A DNA stretch of 64,000 nucleotides from Bradyrhizobium japonicum USDA 6 (GTDB lineage Bacteria > Pseudomonadota > Alphaproteobacteria > Rhizobiales > Xanthobacteraceae). Shown here one piece after another: positions 1 to 10,375 of this stretch (its first letter is position 1; each line of letters starts with the position of its first letter). The notes beneath the pieces were generated by a model, which made no database searches, was not told where the DNA came from, and saw only the letters and a program-made list of their open reading frames with translations. The stretch lies in assembly GCF_000284375.1 (NCBI RefSeq), contig NC_017249.1, positions 7,433,001-7,497,000 on the forward strand. Direction: 5' to 3'. The position numbers were made by a program, and so were the translations under genes.

Positions 1-20
1 CGACCGGCGCCATCAAGCTG

Positions 21-224
21 ATGACGCATGCGATGATGGGCGCAGCCCTCGGCCTTGTCTTCGGTCTCGCCCTCGTCCTGTTCAATCCGACAGTCGCAAA
101 TCTGCTGAACCACGGCGGACATTCGGCCGCTATAGTCTTCATCATCACACTGGTAACGACGTTCGCGATCGGCGCGACGCTCACGGGCCTCGTGTTCATC
201 CTCGCCGAGGACAAGGAATTTTGA
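21..224 (+). CDS. Small two-TM membrane protein (5' end may lie outside window)
   Basis: A 67-residue hydrophobic protein with two predicted membrane segments (about residues 5-28 and 37-62) joined by a short loop containing NLLNHGGHS, and ending in acidic/basic EDKEF. The frame stays open upstream to the window edge, so the real start may be before position 1; the ATG at 21 is the first in-window start. I do not recognise a named family. It is probably an inner-membrane protein of unknown function. Confidence 0.6.
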   Translation: MTHAMMGAALGLVFGLALVLFNPTVANLLNHGGHSAAIVFIITLVTTFAIGATLTGLVFILAEDKEF

Positions 225-320
225 AGCGCGCGTGATGCGCACCGGACGCTTTCGTTCGGAACTCCTGCGGCAAATGACGGTTGGCTGCCTGCGTCAATTT
301 AACTCAGGGAGTTCCCGCGC

Positions 321-566
321 ATGAAAACCACCACGCTCGCTCTCACCGTGATGTTGGCAACCGGCCTCGCCGCCGCTCCGTTCGCCGCGCAGGCCAAGTC
401 GCATAAGGCCAAGCACGGATCCGCGATGTCCTCGTCGCAGACCACGGGCGCCAACACCAAGTCCTCCAAGGGCGCTGATCCCTCCGGTCAAGGTGGTTCT
501 GGCCCCGGCTCCGACCAAGGCGGCACCATGACGAACAACAAGGGCGGCATGAGCAACACCAAGTGA
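321..566 (+). CDS. Small secreted Ser/Gly-rich protein
   Basis: An 81-residue protein. An N-terminal signal peptide (MKTTTLALTVMLATGLAAAP, cleavage near AQA-KS, residues 23-25) leads into a low-complexity mature part rich in Gly, Ser, Lys and Asn, including GQGGSGPGSDQGG. It is likely exported to the periplasm. A GGGAG element lies just upstream of the ATG (CTCAGGGAGTTCCCGCGC-ATG). No family with known function is recognised. A rho-independent terminator follows the stop codon. Confidence 0.65.
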   Translation: MKTTTLALTVMLATGLAAAPFAAQAKSHKAKHGSAMSSSQTTGANTKSSKGADPSGQGGSGPGSDQGGTMTNNKGGMSNTK

Positions 567-584
567 GCTCCGGCGCCGACAATC

Positions 585-617
585 AAGGCCTCGCGGCGAC
601 GCGGGGCCTTTCGCTTT
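585..617 (+). terminator. Rho-independent terminator of the 321-566 gene
   Basis: A 10-bp stem, AAGGCCTCGC (585-594) with GCGGGGCCTT (601-610), contains one T-G pair and a 6-nt loop. It is followed by the pyrimidine-rich tail TCGCTTT. It lies 19 bp after the stop codon. Confidence 0.7.
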
Positions 618-652
618 GGAGCTGGATTGGGAATCCTTCCAGCGTCACATCG

Positions 653-838
653 CTAGAGCGGCCGTCCTGCAGCATTCGCCTTCACGAGATGCTCGAGCTG
701 TGCACGTTTGCGTGCAATCAGGAGCTGGGCTGCGGCATCGTCGAGACCCTCGCGCTGCAATTGCCGGATGGCGGAGCCGAGTTCGAGAATTTCGGCGCGC
801 AGTTTTAGAATCCGGTACGTGTCCGGGTCTTCCTCCAC
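653..838 (-). CDS. Small helical hypothetical protein, second of a pair
   Basis: A 61-residue, charged, mostly alpha-helical protein (leucines and basic residues in heptad-like spacing, e.g. RAQLEHLVKANAAG). GTG start preceded by GGGAG at 6-nt spacing. It lies 18 bp downstream of another small helical gene on the same strand, suggesting a two-gene unit. Family unknown. Confidence 0.5.
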   Translation of the reverse strand: MEEDPDTYRILKLRAEILELGSAIRQLQREGLDDAAAQLLIARKRAQLEHLVKANAAGRPL

Positions 839-856
839 TGCACGCTCCCAAAATTC

Positions 857-1132
857 TCAGCGGCGCGCGATCACGCGCAGCGGATTGCCGGATGTCGTTG
901 CAGGACGAAGGCGTACCCGCTCGCGGACGTCAGGCAAGACATCGCCGCCACCGGCCGCCTTCCATTCGCCGATCAGCAGGTTGATCTTCCGGCGCAGATC
1001 CATCTGCGCCAGGGCCTTTTCAGTGCAGTCGCGGTCGCGATCGACGAGGTCGCGCACAGACACCTCGATGTCGGCCATCTCGAGCCTCAAGGCGCTGATT
1101 TTGCGTCGAATTTCATTAATTCTGTTGTCCAT
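857..1132 (-). CDS. Small coiled-coil hypothetical protein
   Basis: A 91-residue protein. Residues 1-55 form a likely coiled coil (INEIRRKISALRLEMADIEV, repeated Leu/Ile spacing); the tail is Arg-rich (VRERVRLRP). Start ATG at 1132. The upstream AT-rich region 1133-1193 is shared with a divergent gene. No function can be assigned. Confidence 0.5.
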   Translation of the reverse strand: MDNRINEIRRKISALRLEMADIEVSVRDLVDRDRDCTEKALAQMDLRRKINLLIGEWKAAGGGDVLPDVRERVRLRPATTSGNPLRVIARR

Positions 1133-1193
1133 GACTTGTTAGAACAAAATAAGAACATATAGTCAAGTGACGATTTGGGAACGGAGAGGCCAG

Positions 1194-1388
1194 ATGCAGG
1201 TTCAAGGTAAATACGACGCCAGGGTTTTCCTCACGGAGCAGATGACGCGTGCGCAGGGGTTGAGGCTGAAGCGTCTGAGCGAGGAGGCCTATCAGCCCAC
1301 TCAATACGATCGGGCTCTGTCCTCCGCTGAGGCTGCGCGCCGCATTCGAGCGCTGGAAGACGAGATCGAGTTGGCGAACTCCTTCTGA
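1194..1388 (+). CDS. DUF3072-family small protein
   Basis: A 64-residue protein whose second half matches the DUF3072 pattern: a helix ending LKRLSEEA, then a YD..LSSAEAARRIRALE segment. This looks like a small helix-hairpin fold used in many actinobacterial and rhizobial small proteins of unknown function. I chose the ATG at 1194 because GGAGAGG lies 4-5 nt upstream; an in-frame GTG at 1167 is possible but has no good ribosome site. Confidence 0.65.
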   Translation: MQVQGKYDARVFLTEQMTRAQGLRLKRLSEEAYQPTQYDRALSSAEAARRIRALEDEIELANSF

Positions 1389-1460
1389 GGAGCGCGGCCA
1401 GCGCATTCGGAACGTTGGGTCAGTGATGCGGTTCTTTCCCCGGGCCAAGGGAGAGAGTTG

Positions 1461-1748
1461 ATGGCACGCAAGGCAAAGAAACGCCGCTACTCACGCAGCG
1501 CCAGCAGTGATGTCGAGCGCGAGATGCGCCGTTACAAGAAGGGCACCGCGAAAAGCGGCCCCGGCGGTCGTGGCGGACGCGTGAAGAGTCGCAAGCAGGC
1601 GATCGCAATCGGCCTGTCGGAAGCGCGCGCGAAAGGTAAGAAGGTCCCGAAGAAGGCGTCGAAGCGAAAGACCTCCAAGAAGAAGACGGCCAAGAAGACA
1701 GCCAAGAAAACGAAGAAGACCTCGAAGCGCAAATCCAGCAAGCGGTAA
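1461..1748 (+). CDS. Lys-rich DNA-binding-like protein with histone H1-like tail
   Basis: A 95-residue, very basic protein. Residues 1-55 hold a conserved part (SSDVEREMRRYKKGTAKSG, then KSRKQAIAIGLSEARAKGKK) seen in DUF6496-type small proteins. Residues 56-95 are almost pure Lys/Thr/Ser with KKTAKKTAKKTKKT repeats, like the C-terminal tails of bacterial histone H1-like proteins. It is expected to bind nucleic acid non-specifically in the nucleoid; this is inference from composition. ATG at 1461 follows GAGAG. Confidence 0.7.
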   Translation: MARKAKKRRYSRSASSDVEREMRRYKKGTAKSGPGGRGGRVKSRKQAIAIGLSEARAKGKKVPKKASKRKTSKKKTAKKTAKKTKKTSKRKSSKR

Positions 1749-1761
1749 CGCCCGACCCGCG

Positions 1762-2124
1762 TCAGATCATGCTGCCCGGCATGAAGCAACGGATCGAAAT
1801 CCCGAATGCAGTCTTCACCGGCCACACCATGGTGTGGCCGGCCCTGTTTGGCTCGGTGATGACGGCCTCATCAGGCACGTCCACCCACTGCCCGTCGAGC
1901 CGCACGCGATAGTGCCCATCGTGCGATTCCCAATCGGGGTCGGATACAGCAAAGCCATCTGCATCCGAGCAGCAGGGCCCGAGATGGCTGCGCAAGCTAT
2001 CGAACCAGGGTTTCAGGGGCGAGTTTGCGTAGCGGCCATCGTCGCGCCCCAGGGCGCTTCCGGTCGTCATGACAAGCGGCGCCAAGAGCAGCGCACACCT
2101 CAGCGAGAGCTTCAATCGATCCAT
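1762..2124 (-). CDS. Secreted hypothetical protein with CC motif
   Basis: A 120-residue protein with a signal peptide (MDRLKLSLRCALLLAPLVMT, cleavage near ALG-RD). The mature part has LGPCCSDADGF, then DGHYRVRLDGQWVDVPDEAV. The adjacent cysteines and short beta-rich body suggest a small periplasmic domain. I placed the start at 2124 so that the protein begins with the signal peptide. Upstream in-frame codons look non-coding. Function unknown. Confidence 0.6.
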   Translation of the reverse strand: MDRLKLSLRCALLLAPLVMTTGSALGRDDGRYANSPLKPWFDSLRSHLGPCCSDADGFAVSDPDWESHDGHYRVRLDGQWVDVPDEAVITEPNRAGHTMVWPVKTAFGISIRCFMPGSMI

Positions 2125-2343
2125 GTCGGCACCGATCAAATGCGAACCACCGGTTCCACAAGAAGGCCGGGCGTTCGAAGTTCCACTCCTGCAATTCGCT
2201 TGGGCGTCTTCATTGACGCCCAAGCCCAACACGTGATTCTGAACTGTGACGAGCGAACGCGGCTTTTTCGGACGAACCCGTCATCAACGCTGCCGTTAAC
2301 GAGAATGTTATCGACACCTGTGGGAATCTTCCAGACGCGCACG

Positions 2344-2368
2344 AAAAAGGCGGCCCGCAGGCCGCCCT
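2344..2368 (-). terminator. Rho-independent terminator downstream of degP
   Basis: Read on the minus strand, GGCGGCC-TGCG-GGCCGCC forms a perfect 7-bp stem followed directly by TTTTTCG. It lies 30 bp after the stop codon of the protease gene. Confidence 0.85.
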
Positions 2369-2395
2369 TTGAGTTTGCCGCCGGAAGCGCGAGGC

Positions 2396-3931
2396 TTACG
2401 CCAGCGGCACCGCGACGAACCGCGTCGCTTCCGCGCTCTTCACCTGCAACAGCACGCTGTTCTTGCCGGACGATTTGGCCTGCGCCAGCTCGGAACGGAC
2501 GTCGCCGACATTGGCGACGGCCTTGCCGCCGACATTGAGGATGACGTCGCCGGTCTGGATGCCGCGCTGCGCGGCGGGTCCCTGCGGATCGACATCGGTC
2601 ACGACGACGCCCTTCTGGCCCGCGCCCTGGACGTCGCCGGCCGGCGCCAGGCTGAGACCGAGGCGCGGCGTGCCGGTGTTCGGCTGCGCCTTGCCCTCGC
2701 CGGCCTTGGCCTGCCGCTCGTTCGGCAACTCGCCGAGGGCGAGTGTCACCGTCTTGCTCTCGCCTTTGTGGAAGACGTCGAGCTTCACGGAGGTGCCCGG
2801 CGCCAGGGTGGCAATGGTGCGGGCGAGATCGCGGGAGTCCTTGATCGCGGTACCGTTGACGGCGGTGATGACATCGCCAGCCTCGATGCCGGCCTTCGCC
2901 GCAGGGCTGCCGTCCTGCGGGTTGTCGACGATCGCGCCGCGCGCCTCCTTGAGGCCGAGGCTGTCGGCGATCTCGGCGCTCACCGGCTGCACCTGCACAC
3001 CGAGCCAGCCGCGGGTGACCGAGCCCTTGTCCTTCAGCTGCGCGACGACGAGCTTCGCGGTCGAAGCCGGAATGTCGAAGCCGATACCGACCGAACCGCC
3101 GGAGGGTGAGAAGATCGCGGTGTTCACGCCGATCACGTTGCCGTTCATGTCGAAGGCCGGACCGCCGGAATTGCCCTTGTTGATCGGCGCGTCGATCTGG
3201 ATGAAGTCGTCATAGGGACCGTTGCCGATGTCGCGACCGTTGGCCGAGACGATGCCGGCGGTAACGGTGCCGCCGAGGCCGAAGGGATTGCCGACCGCGA
3301 CCACCCAGTCGCCGATCCGCGGCTTCTGGTCGGAGAATTTGACGAACGGAAAGTCCTTCTTGCCATCGACCTTGATCAGCGCGAGATCGGTCTTCGGATC
3401 GGTGCCGACCACCTTCGCGGTGTAGCTCGTGCCGTCGTCCATGGTCACCTGCACCGACTCGGCGTGATCGACGACGTGGTTGTTGGTCACGGCATAGCCG
3501 TCGGCGGAGATGAAGAAGCCGGAACCCTCGCCCGTGATCACCTGGTGGCGCTGGCGCGGCATGCCGTTCATGCCACCAGGGCCGCGGAAGCCGAACTGCC
3601 GCGAAAACTGGTCGAACGGCGAATCCTCGTCCGAATCCATCCGGTTCTGTTGCAGCATCGCGCTCTTGTCATTGTCCCGGTCGATCTTGACCCGCACCGA
3701 GATGACGGCGGGTTTGACCTTGCTGACGAGATCGCCGAAGCCCGGCGGGGTCGCGGCGGCTTCCGCGGCCTGGGCCGGCGCGACGAACGAGTTCAGACCG
3801 AACTGCGACGAAGCGGGAGAGGCAGCCAGCACGGCCACGCCAAGCGCGGCCACGGTGCCCAGCAGCGCAAGCCGGCGCGGCTTCAAGATCTTGCGGGACG
3901 TGGTGGTGTCGGAATTGACGCGGTCGTTCAT
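2396..3931 (-). CDS. degP: Periplasmic Do-like serine endoprotease (DegP/HtrA family)
   Basis: A 511-residue HtrA protease that degrades or refolds misfolded envelope proteins. After an N-terminal membrane/signal segment (LALLGTVAALGVAVLAA), the trypsin-like domain carries the triad: His in TNNHVVDHA, Asp in KTDLALIKV, and Ser in NKGNSGGPAF. Two PDZ domains follow (LGVQVQPVSAEIADSLGL... and LGLSLAPAGD...), giving the usual DegP/DegQ length. The annotated start at 3931 gives the family-like MNDRV N-terminus but has no free Shine-Dalgarno. An ATG at 3979 preceded by AAGGTG would add 16 residues. A perfect inverted repeat occupies the leader between them. A strong terminator follows. Confidence 0.93.
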   Translation of the reverse strand: MNDRVNSDTTTSRKILKPRRLALLGTVAALGVAVLAASPASSQFGLNSFVAPAQAAEAAATPPGFGDLVSKVKPAVISVRVKIDRDNDKSAMLQQNRMDSDEDSPFDQFSRQFGFRGPGGMNGMPRQRHQVITGEGSGFFISADGYAVTNNHVVDHAESVQVTMDDGTSYTAKVVGTDPKTDLALIKVDGKKDFPFVKFSDQKPRIGDWVVAVGNPFGLGGTVTAGIVSANGRDIGNGPYDDFIQIDAPINKGNSGGPAFDMNGNVIGVNTAIFSPSGGSVGIGFDIPASTAKLVVAQLKDKGSVTRGWLGVQVQPVSAEIADSLGLKEARGAIVDNPQDGSPAAKAGIEAGDVITAVNGTAIKDSRDLARTIATLAPGTSVKLDVFHKGESKTVTLALGELPNERQAKAGEGKAQPNTGTPRLGLSLAPAGDVQGAGQKGVVVTDVDPQGPAAQRGIQTGDVILNVGGKAVANVGDVRSELAQAKSSGKNSVLLQVKSAEATRFVAVPLA

Positions 3932-3937
3932 GTCGAA

Positions 3938-3979
3938 ATGTCCATGTTGGGTAAGTCGCCTTGCACCCAACATGGACAT
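3938..3979. promoter_or_regulatory. 15-bp perfect inverted repeat in degP leader
   Basis: ATGTCCATGTTGGGT (3938-3952) and ACCCAACATGGACAT (3965-3979) are exact reverse complements separated by 12 nt, and end 6 nt before the degP ATG at 3931. In the transcript the only GGA near a ribosome-binding position would be paired in this stem. It may be a translational hairpin or a protein-binding operator. Confidence 0.6.
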
Positions 3980-4050
3980 CGTCACCTTACGGCGTCCCGT
4001 CCGCCCGATTAAATCTTGGCAAAGGTCCCGCGAAAATCAGGGCTGCATAT

Positions 4051-4064
4051 TTGATGCGGCTCAA
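4051..4064 (+). promoter_or_regulatory. FixK2/FNR-type box upstream of the usp gene
   Basis: TTGATGCGGCTCAA fits TTG(A/C)-N6-(T/G)CAA exactly. Its centre is 68 bp before the ATG at 4126. A class II promoter would start near 4099, with a weak -10 (GATAGGCT, 4084-4091). Confidence 0.6.
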
Positions 4065-4125
4065 CACGGGCCACGTGCGCCGTGATAGGCTGCCGCCACT
4101 GGATGATGTCCATCGGAGGCACACC

Positions 4126-4962
4126 ATGTACAAAGACATTCTCGTCCACATCCCGACCGAGCGCCCGATGCACGCGGTGATCGACGGCGCGATCGCGCTC
4201 GCGGCGAAACTCAACGCACACGTCGACGCCGTCGCTGTCGGGTACATCGCGAGCAGCACTGCCTACGTCCTGGATGGCGGAGCCGCCGTAGCGGCCGTGT
4301 TCGAGATGGAGCGCGAGCGCGCGGTGGAGCGCGCCGAGGCCGCCTTGGCGATATTTCAGAGCGAAGCCAGGAACGCCGGCATCTCCTGCACCTGCCACCC
4401 GCTCGGCGCAATCCCGGCGGATGCAGCCGGCTCGCTCGGCGAGATGGCGCGGCTCCACGATCTCAGCATCGTGCTGCAGCCCGATCCGGCGCAAGGCTCA
4501 TTCGACAATGATATGCCCGGCGAGATCCTGTTCCAGGCGGGCGGACCAGTGCTGTTCCTGCCCTACACCTTTCGCGGTTCATTCAAGGCGAACCGGATCG
4601 GCATCTGCTGGGATGGCAGCCGCCTCGCCGCCCGCGCGATGCGCGACGCCGCTCCCCTCCTGGCCCGCGCCGAGGAGATCGTGATCATCACGATCAACGA
4701 AGCCGACGCCGTTCGCGACGAGGTCTCGGCAAGCCATCTGGCAAGACACCTCGGCCGGCGCGGGTTGTCGACCCGCACGGTCAGCCTGTCGGCAGCGCGC
4801 GCCGACATCCAGCCGACCATCCTGTCGCTGGCCGCCGACGAGGGCCTCGATCTCCTGGTCATGGGCGGCTACGGCCACTCACGGTTGCAGGAACGCTTCC
4901 TCGGCGGCGTCACCCGCGCCATGCTGGAGGCCATGACCGTCCCGACGCTGATGTCACATTGA
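4126..4962 (+). CDS. Two-domain universal stress protein (UspA family)
   Basis: A 278-residue tandem Usp. Domain 1 (about 1-145) begins MYKDILVHIP. Domain 2 (about 150-278) has the nucleotide-binding loop pattern MGGYGHSRLQERFLGG. Such proteins bind ATP and help survival under stress or oxygen limitation. GGAGG lies 6 nt before the ATG. A FixK2-type box upstream suggests microaerobic induction, consistent with Usp genes in the Bradyrhizobium FixK2 regulon (general knowledge). Divergent from degP. Confidence 0.88.
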   Translation: MYKDILVHIPTERPMHAVIDGAIALAAKLNAHVDAVAVGYIASSTAYVLDGGAAVAAVFEMERERAVERAEAALAIFQSEARNAGISCTCHPLGAIPADAAGSLGEMARLHDLSIVLQPDPAQGSFDNDMPGEILFQAGGPVLFLPYTFRGSFKANRIGICWDGSRLAARAMRDAAPLLARAEEIVIITINEADAVRDEVSASHLARHLGRRGLSTRTVSLSAARADIQPTILSLAADEGLDLLVMGGYGHSRLQERFLGGVTRAMLEAMTVPTLMSH

Positions 4963-4993
4963 TCGAGAGATGATCCGCAACGGACCGACGCCC

Positions 4994-5206
4994 TCACGCC
5001 GCGGCGGGGGTCTCAAATGGCGCGGTGGCGATGGCCTCGTCCTTGGGCTGCGCGTTGCACGCATCGAAATGCGCCTTCAGCGCAATCTCGGCGAGATATT
5101 CGAAATGCTCGGCTTGGCCAAGGAGTTGCCAGTTCTGGAGCGGCCGATAGGCCGCCTGCTGACGACAGAGAGACGCCAGCGCCCGGTAGCGACGTACGTT
5201 CTCCAT
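4994..5206 (-). CDS. Small ENVRRYR-type protein, paralogue of 18291-18491
   Basis: A 70-residue protein. The N-terminal half MENVRRYRALASLCRQQAAY aligns with the gene at 18291-18491 (pattern ENVRRYR..ASL.RQ.AA.RP.Q.W.LL.QA). The start at 5206 is chosen because AGGGAGG lies 4 nt upstream. It is mostly helical and soluble. The function is unknown; two divergent copies within 13 kb suggest a small rhizobial family. Confidence 0.65.
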   Translation of the reverse strand: MENVRRYRALASLCRQQAAYRPLQNWQLLGQAEHFEYLAEIALKAHFDACNAQPKDEAIATAPFETPAAA

Positions 5207-5596
5207 GAGACCCTCCCTCGCATTCACTGAGCTTATTGCCCTGATTTACGTCAGGCCGATGGCGGTTATGCAAAACATTTACTGCGTGCGAAGCACCCCG
5301 CGCAACCTGGGTTAACGTCTGGGAAACGCGCAGGCCCCCATTGGTTCCTATCGGAGAACTCCACGGGGAACTCATTGGCCAGGCTTAGCGCCGGCGCGCG
5401 GCGAAGATGCCGATCAGATCAAGATACCGTTCGATCGATTCCGGCCACCCGATGAGATTGCCCTGCATTTCTGCGCAGAACTCGCGCGAGGAAGGCCCGC
5501 TGCGCTGTGCCGCATGCCCTGCAGAACCTCGGACGGAACGGCACGCCATGGCACAGCCAGCGCGACGCCCGCTCTGCCATGCCTGTATGCCGTATT
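5207..5596. other. Intergenic region without a supported gene
   Basis: This 390-bp stretch between the small gene and the end of the cbb operon has no frame with family resemblance or a convincing ribosome site on either strand. Short frames here are GC-rich shadows. Confidence 0.6.
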
Positions 5597-6334
5597 CTAC
5601 CGGGCGAGCGCGGTCTCGCCGGCCCGGATCGTCTGCGCCGAACCATGTTGCAGCTTCGGAACCCTGCCGGCTTCCGCAGCAGCGCGGATGGCGGCGATGT
5701 TGCCCGCATAATCGGCGCTGCTCTTGCCGCGGAACACGGCCGATCCTGCCACGAGGGTGTCGGCGCCCGCGGCAGCCACGGCGGCGGCATTGTCGCGCGT
5801 GATGCCGCCATCGACCTCGAGCCGGATCGGCCGGCCGCCGATCATGCTTCGAATGCGCCTGATCTTCTCGATCTGGGAGTCGAGGAAGGACTGGCCGCCG
5901 AAGCCGGGATTGACCGTCATCACCAGCACGAGGTCGAGACGATCAAGCACGTATTCGATCGCAGCTTCCGGCGTGGCCGGACACAGGCTGACACCAGCCT
6001 TCTTGCCGAGCGCGCGGACGGCCTGGAGCGAGCGGTCCAGATGCGGGCCGGCCTCGGCATGAACCGTGATGACGTCGGCGCCTGCCTTTGCGAACGCCTC
6101 CAGATAGGGATCGGTCGGCGCGATCATCAGATGCACGTCAAAGATCTTCGCCGTCGCCGGCCGGATCGCCTTGATGACGTCGGCGCCAAAGCTGATGTTC
6201 GGCACGAAATGTCCGTCCATGACGTCGCAGTGGATCCAGTCGGCGCCGGCAGCATCAATAGCCCTGATCTCCTCACCGAGGCGCGCGAAATCTGCGGCCA
6301 GGATCGAAGGCGCGATGAGGATTTCTCCCGTCAT
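5597..6334 (-). CDS. cbbE: Ribulose-phosphate 3-epimerase (CbbE)
   Basis: A 245-residue TIM-barrel enzyme that interconverts ribulose-5-phosphate and xylulose-5-phosphate, regenerating the RuBisCO substrate. Family motifs: [15 protein letters not shown] at the start, [34 protein letters not shown] and AGSAVF. Full length is slightly longer than typical (about 220-230) because of a C-terminal tail. It is the last gene of the cbb operon; its ATG overlaps the cbbX stop by 4 bp, implying translational coupling. Confidence 0.95.
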   Translation of the reverse strand: MTGEILIAPSILAADFARLGEEIRAIDAAGADWIHCDVMDGHFVPNISFGADVIKAIRPATAKIFDVHLMIAPTDPYLEAFAKAGADVITVHAEAGPHLDRSLQAVRALGKKAGVSLCPATPEAAIEYVLDRLDLVLVMTVNPGFGGQSFLDSQIEKIRRIRSMIGGRPIRLEVDGGITRDNAAAVAAAGADTLVAGSAVFRGKSSADYAGNIAAIRAAAEAGRVPKLQHGSAQTIRAGETALAR

Positions 6335-7266
6335 GGCTTCGCACTCCTCTGCGCGTCCGCACCGCCGCTGAAGACGCGGCTCGCAAGGACGTCCGTCGGA
6401 TCGATCGTTTCGAGATCGACGACATCGAGCATCCGGTTGAGATCAGACACGAGGCGATCGGCCTGCCGCAGGCGGATGCGGTCGACCGCGTTGCGGATCG
6501 AGCGCGCATTGGAGAAGAACGGCTGGGTCCGGCGCAGTTCGATGTACTTCTCGAAGGCCTCGCGCGCGGCGGCCGAGAAGCCGTAGCCGCGCTCCTTCAG
6601 CATCAGCTCGGCGATGACCAGCAGCTCGGCTTCGGCATAATCCGGAAATTCGATGTGATGAGCGATGCGCGAACGAAAGCCCGGGTTGGAGGCAAAGAAG
6701 CTCGTCATCCGCTCGCCATAACCGGCGAGGATCACGACGAGGTCCTCGCGCTGGTTCTCCATCACCTGGAGCAGGATCTCGATCGCCTCCTGGCCGTAAT
6801 CGCGCTCGTTGTCGGGCCGGTGCAGATAGTAGGCCTCGTCGATGAACAACACGCCGCCCATCGCCTTCTTCAAGATCTCCTTCGTCTTCGGCGCGGTATG
6901 GCCGATATACTGGCCGACGAGATCGTCGCGCGTCACCGAGATCACCTGCCCGCGCCGCACGAAACCGAGACCATGCAGGATCTTCGCCATGCGCAGCGCC
7001 ACCGTGGTCTTGCCCGTGCCGGGATTACCGGTGAACGACATGTGCAGCGTCGGTGGCGACGATGCCAGGCCTGCACGCTGACGGATGCGCTCGATCAGCA
7101 GAAGTGAGGCGATCTGGCGCACGCGGTTCTTGACCGGCCGGAGGCCGATCAGCTCCCGCTCGAGCTGTTGCAGCGTGTCGGTGATCCCGGCCGCCTCGGC
7201 CTCCTTGCGGAGATCGAAACTGGTCTCGCTCGTTTCAGCGGTCGTCGCATGAGGGACATCAAGCAT
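6331..7266 (-). CDS. cbbX: CbbX, red-type RuBisCO activase (AAA+ ATPase)
   Basis: A 311-residue AAA+ protein. In red-type systems CbbX hexamers pull the C-terminus of CbbL to release inhibitory sugar phosphates. Walker A is GNPGTGKTT; Walker B is [11 protein letters not shown]; arginine-rich sensor region [12 protein letters not shown]. The pore-loop segment [15 protein letters not shown] is intact. I chose the ATG at 7266 (MLDVPHATT), giving the normal family length. It lies 98 bp after cbbS across a terminator-like hairpin and overlaps cbbE by 4 bp. Confidence 0.96.
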   Translation of the reverse strand: MLDVPHATTAETSETSFDLRKEAEAAGITDTLQQLERELIGLRPVKNRVRQIASLLLIERIRQRAGLASSPPTLHMSFTGNPGTGKTTVALRMAKILHGLGFVRRGQVISVTRDDLVGQYIGHTAPKTKEILKKAMGGVLFIDEAYYLHRPDNERDYGQEAIEILLQVMENQREDLVVILAGYGERMTSFFASNPGFRSRIAHHIEFPDYAEAELLVIAELMLKERGYGFSAAAREAFEKYIELRRTQPFFSNARSIRNAVDRIRLRQADRLVSDLNRMLDVVDLETIDPTDVLASRVFSGGADAQRSAKP

Positions 7267-7285
7267 CGGCACCTCGAAGAAAAGA

Positions 7286-7312
7286 GCTTCGCCGCGGGGA
7301 GAGCGGCGAAGC
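7286..7312 (-). terminator. Attenuator-like hairpin between cbbS and cbbX
   Basis: On the minus strand GCTTCGCCGC and GCGGCGAAGC form a perfect 10-bp stem with a 7-nt loop, followed by TCTTTTCTTC. It is the only sizeable gap inside the operon. It may end or stabilise most cbbLS transcripts, lowering cbbX/cbbE expression. Confidence 0.65.
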
Positions 7313-7364
7313 AGTGGTCCGCCAAGGAAACGGAGCAGGGAGTGCCCCGCGCGGAGAGGAGTGA

Positions 7365-7772
7365 CTACGTCGACGCGTGCGCGGCCGGCCGGCGCACGGT
7401 GGTGTAGCGGATCGCACGTCCGCCCACCTCCTGCCGCACCAGCTCGAACTCGGCTTCCTGCGGCGGGCGGTTGACGAGGAACGAGATCCGCACCGATTCC
7501 CAGCCATGGCTGGAGTCGAATCCACTGATGCGGATGTAGCGGTCGCCGTAAACCCTGCGGCATTCGGCGAGCTCCATCATCACGCCGGCGGCGTCCTGGA
7601 GGTCGAACATTGGCAGGCCCCACATCTCCCAATAGGTACTGCGGGGATGCGGATCGTCGGTGAACTCGATATTCACCGCCCAGCCGTTGGTCAGGCAATA
7701 CTGCACCTGCTTATAGATCTGGTCGTCGGTCAGATCAGGCAGGAACGAGAAGCAGCCCTGGGTCAGTTTCAT
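7365..7772 (-). CDS. cbbS: RuBisCO small subunit, form IC
   Basis: A 135-residue small subunit that caps the L8S8 complex. It starts MKLTQGCFSFLPDLTDDQI and has YWEMWGLPMFDL, characteristic of red-type small subunits, with the longer C-terminal hairpin (FELVRQEVGGRAIRYTT) that forms the central beta-barrel in form IC/ID enzymes. Start at 7772 is chosen over an upstream in-frame codon because it gives the family N-terminus. It is 11 bp after cbbL. Confidence 0.97.
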   Translation of the reverse strand: MKLTQGCFSFLPDLTDDQIYKQVQYCLTNGWAVNIEFTDDPHPRSTYWEMWGLPMFDLQDAAGVMMELAECRRVYGDRYIRISGFDSSHGWESVRISFLVNRPPQEAEFELVRQEVGGRAIRYTTVRRPAAHAST

Positions 7773-7783
7773 GTCAATACTCC

Positions 7784-10361
<2,578 letters not shown>

Positions 10362-10375
10362 GAAAGTTCCTCCTG

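Noticed and set aside
5419..5811. Minus-strand 130-codon frame at the cbbE end
   Set aside because: Out-of-frame shadow of cbbE with Arg/Pro-rich composition.
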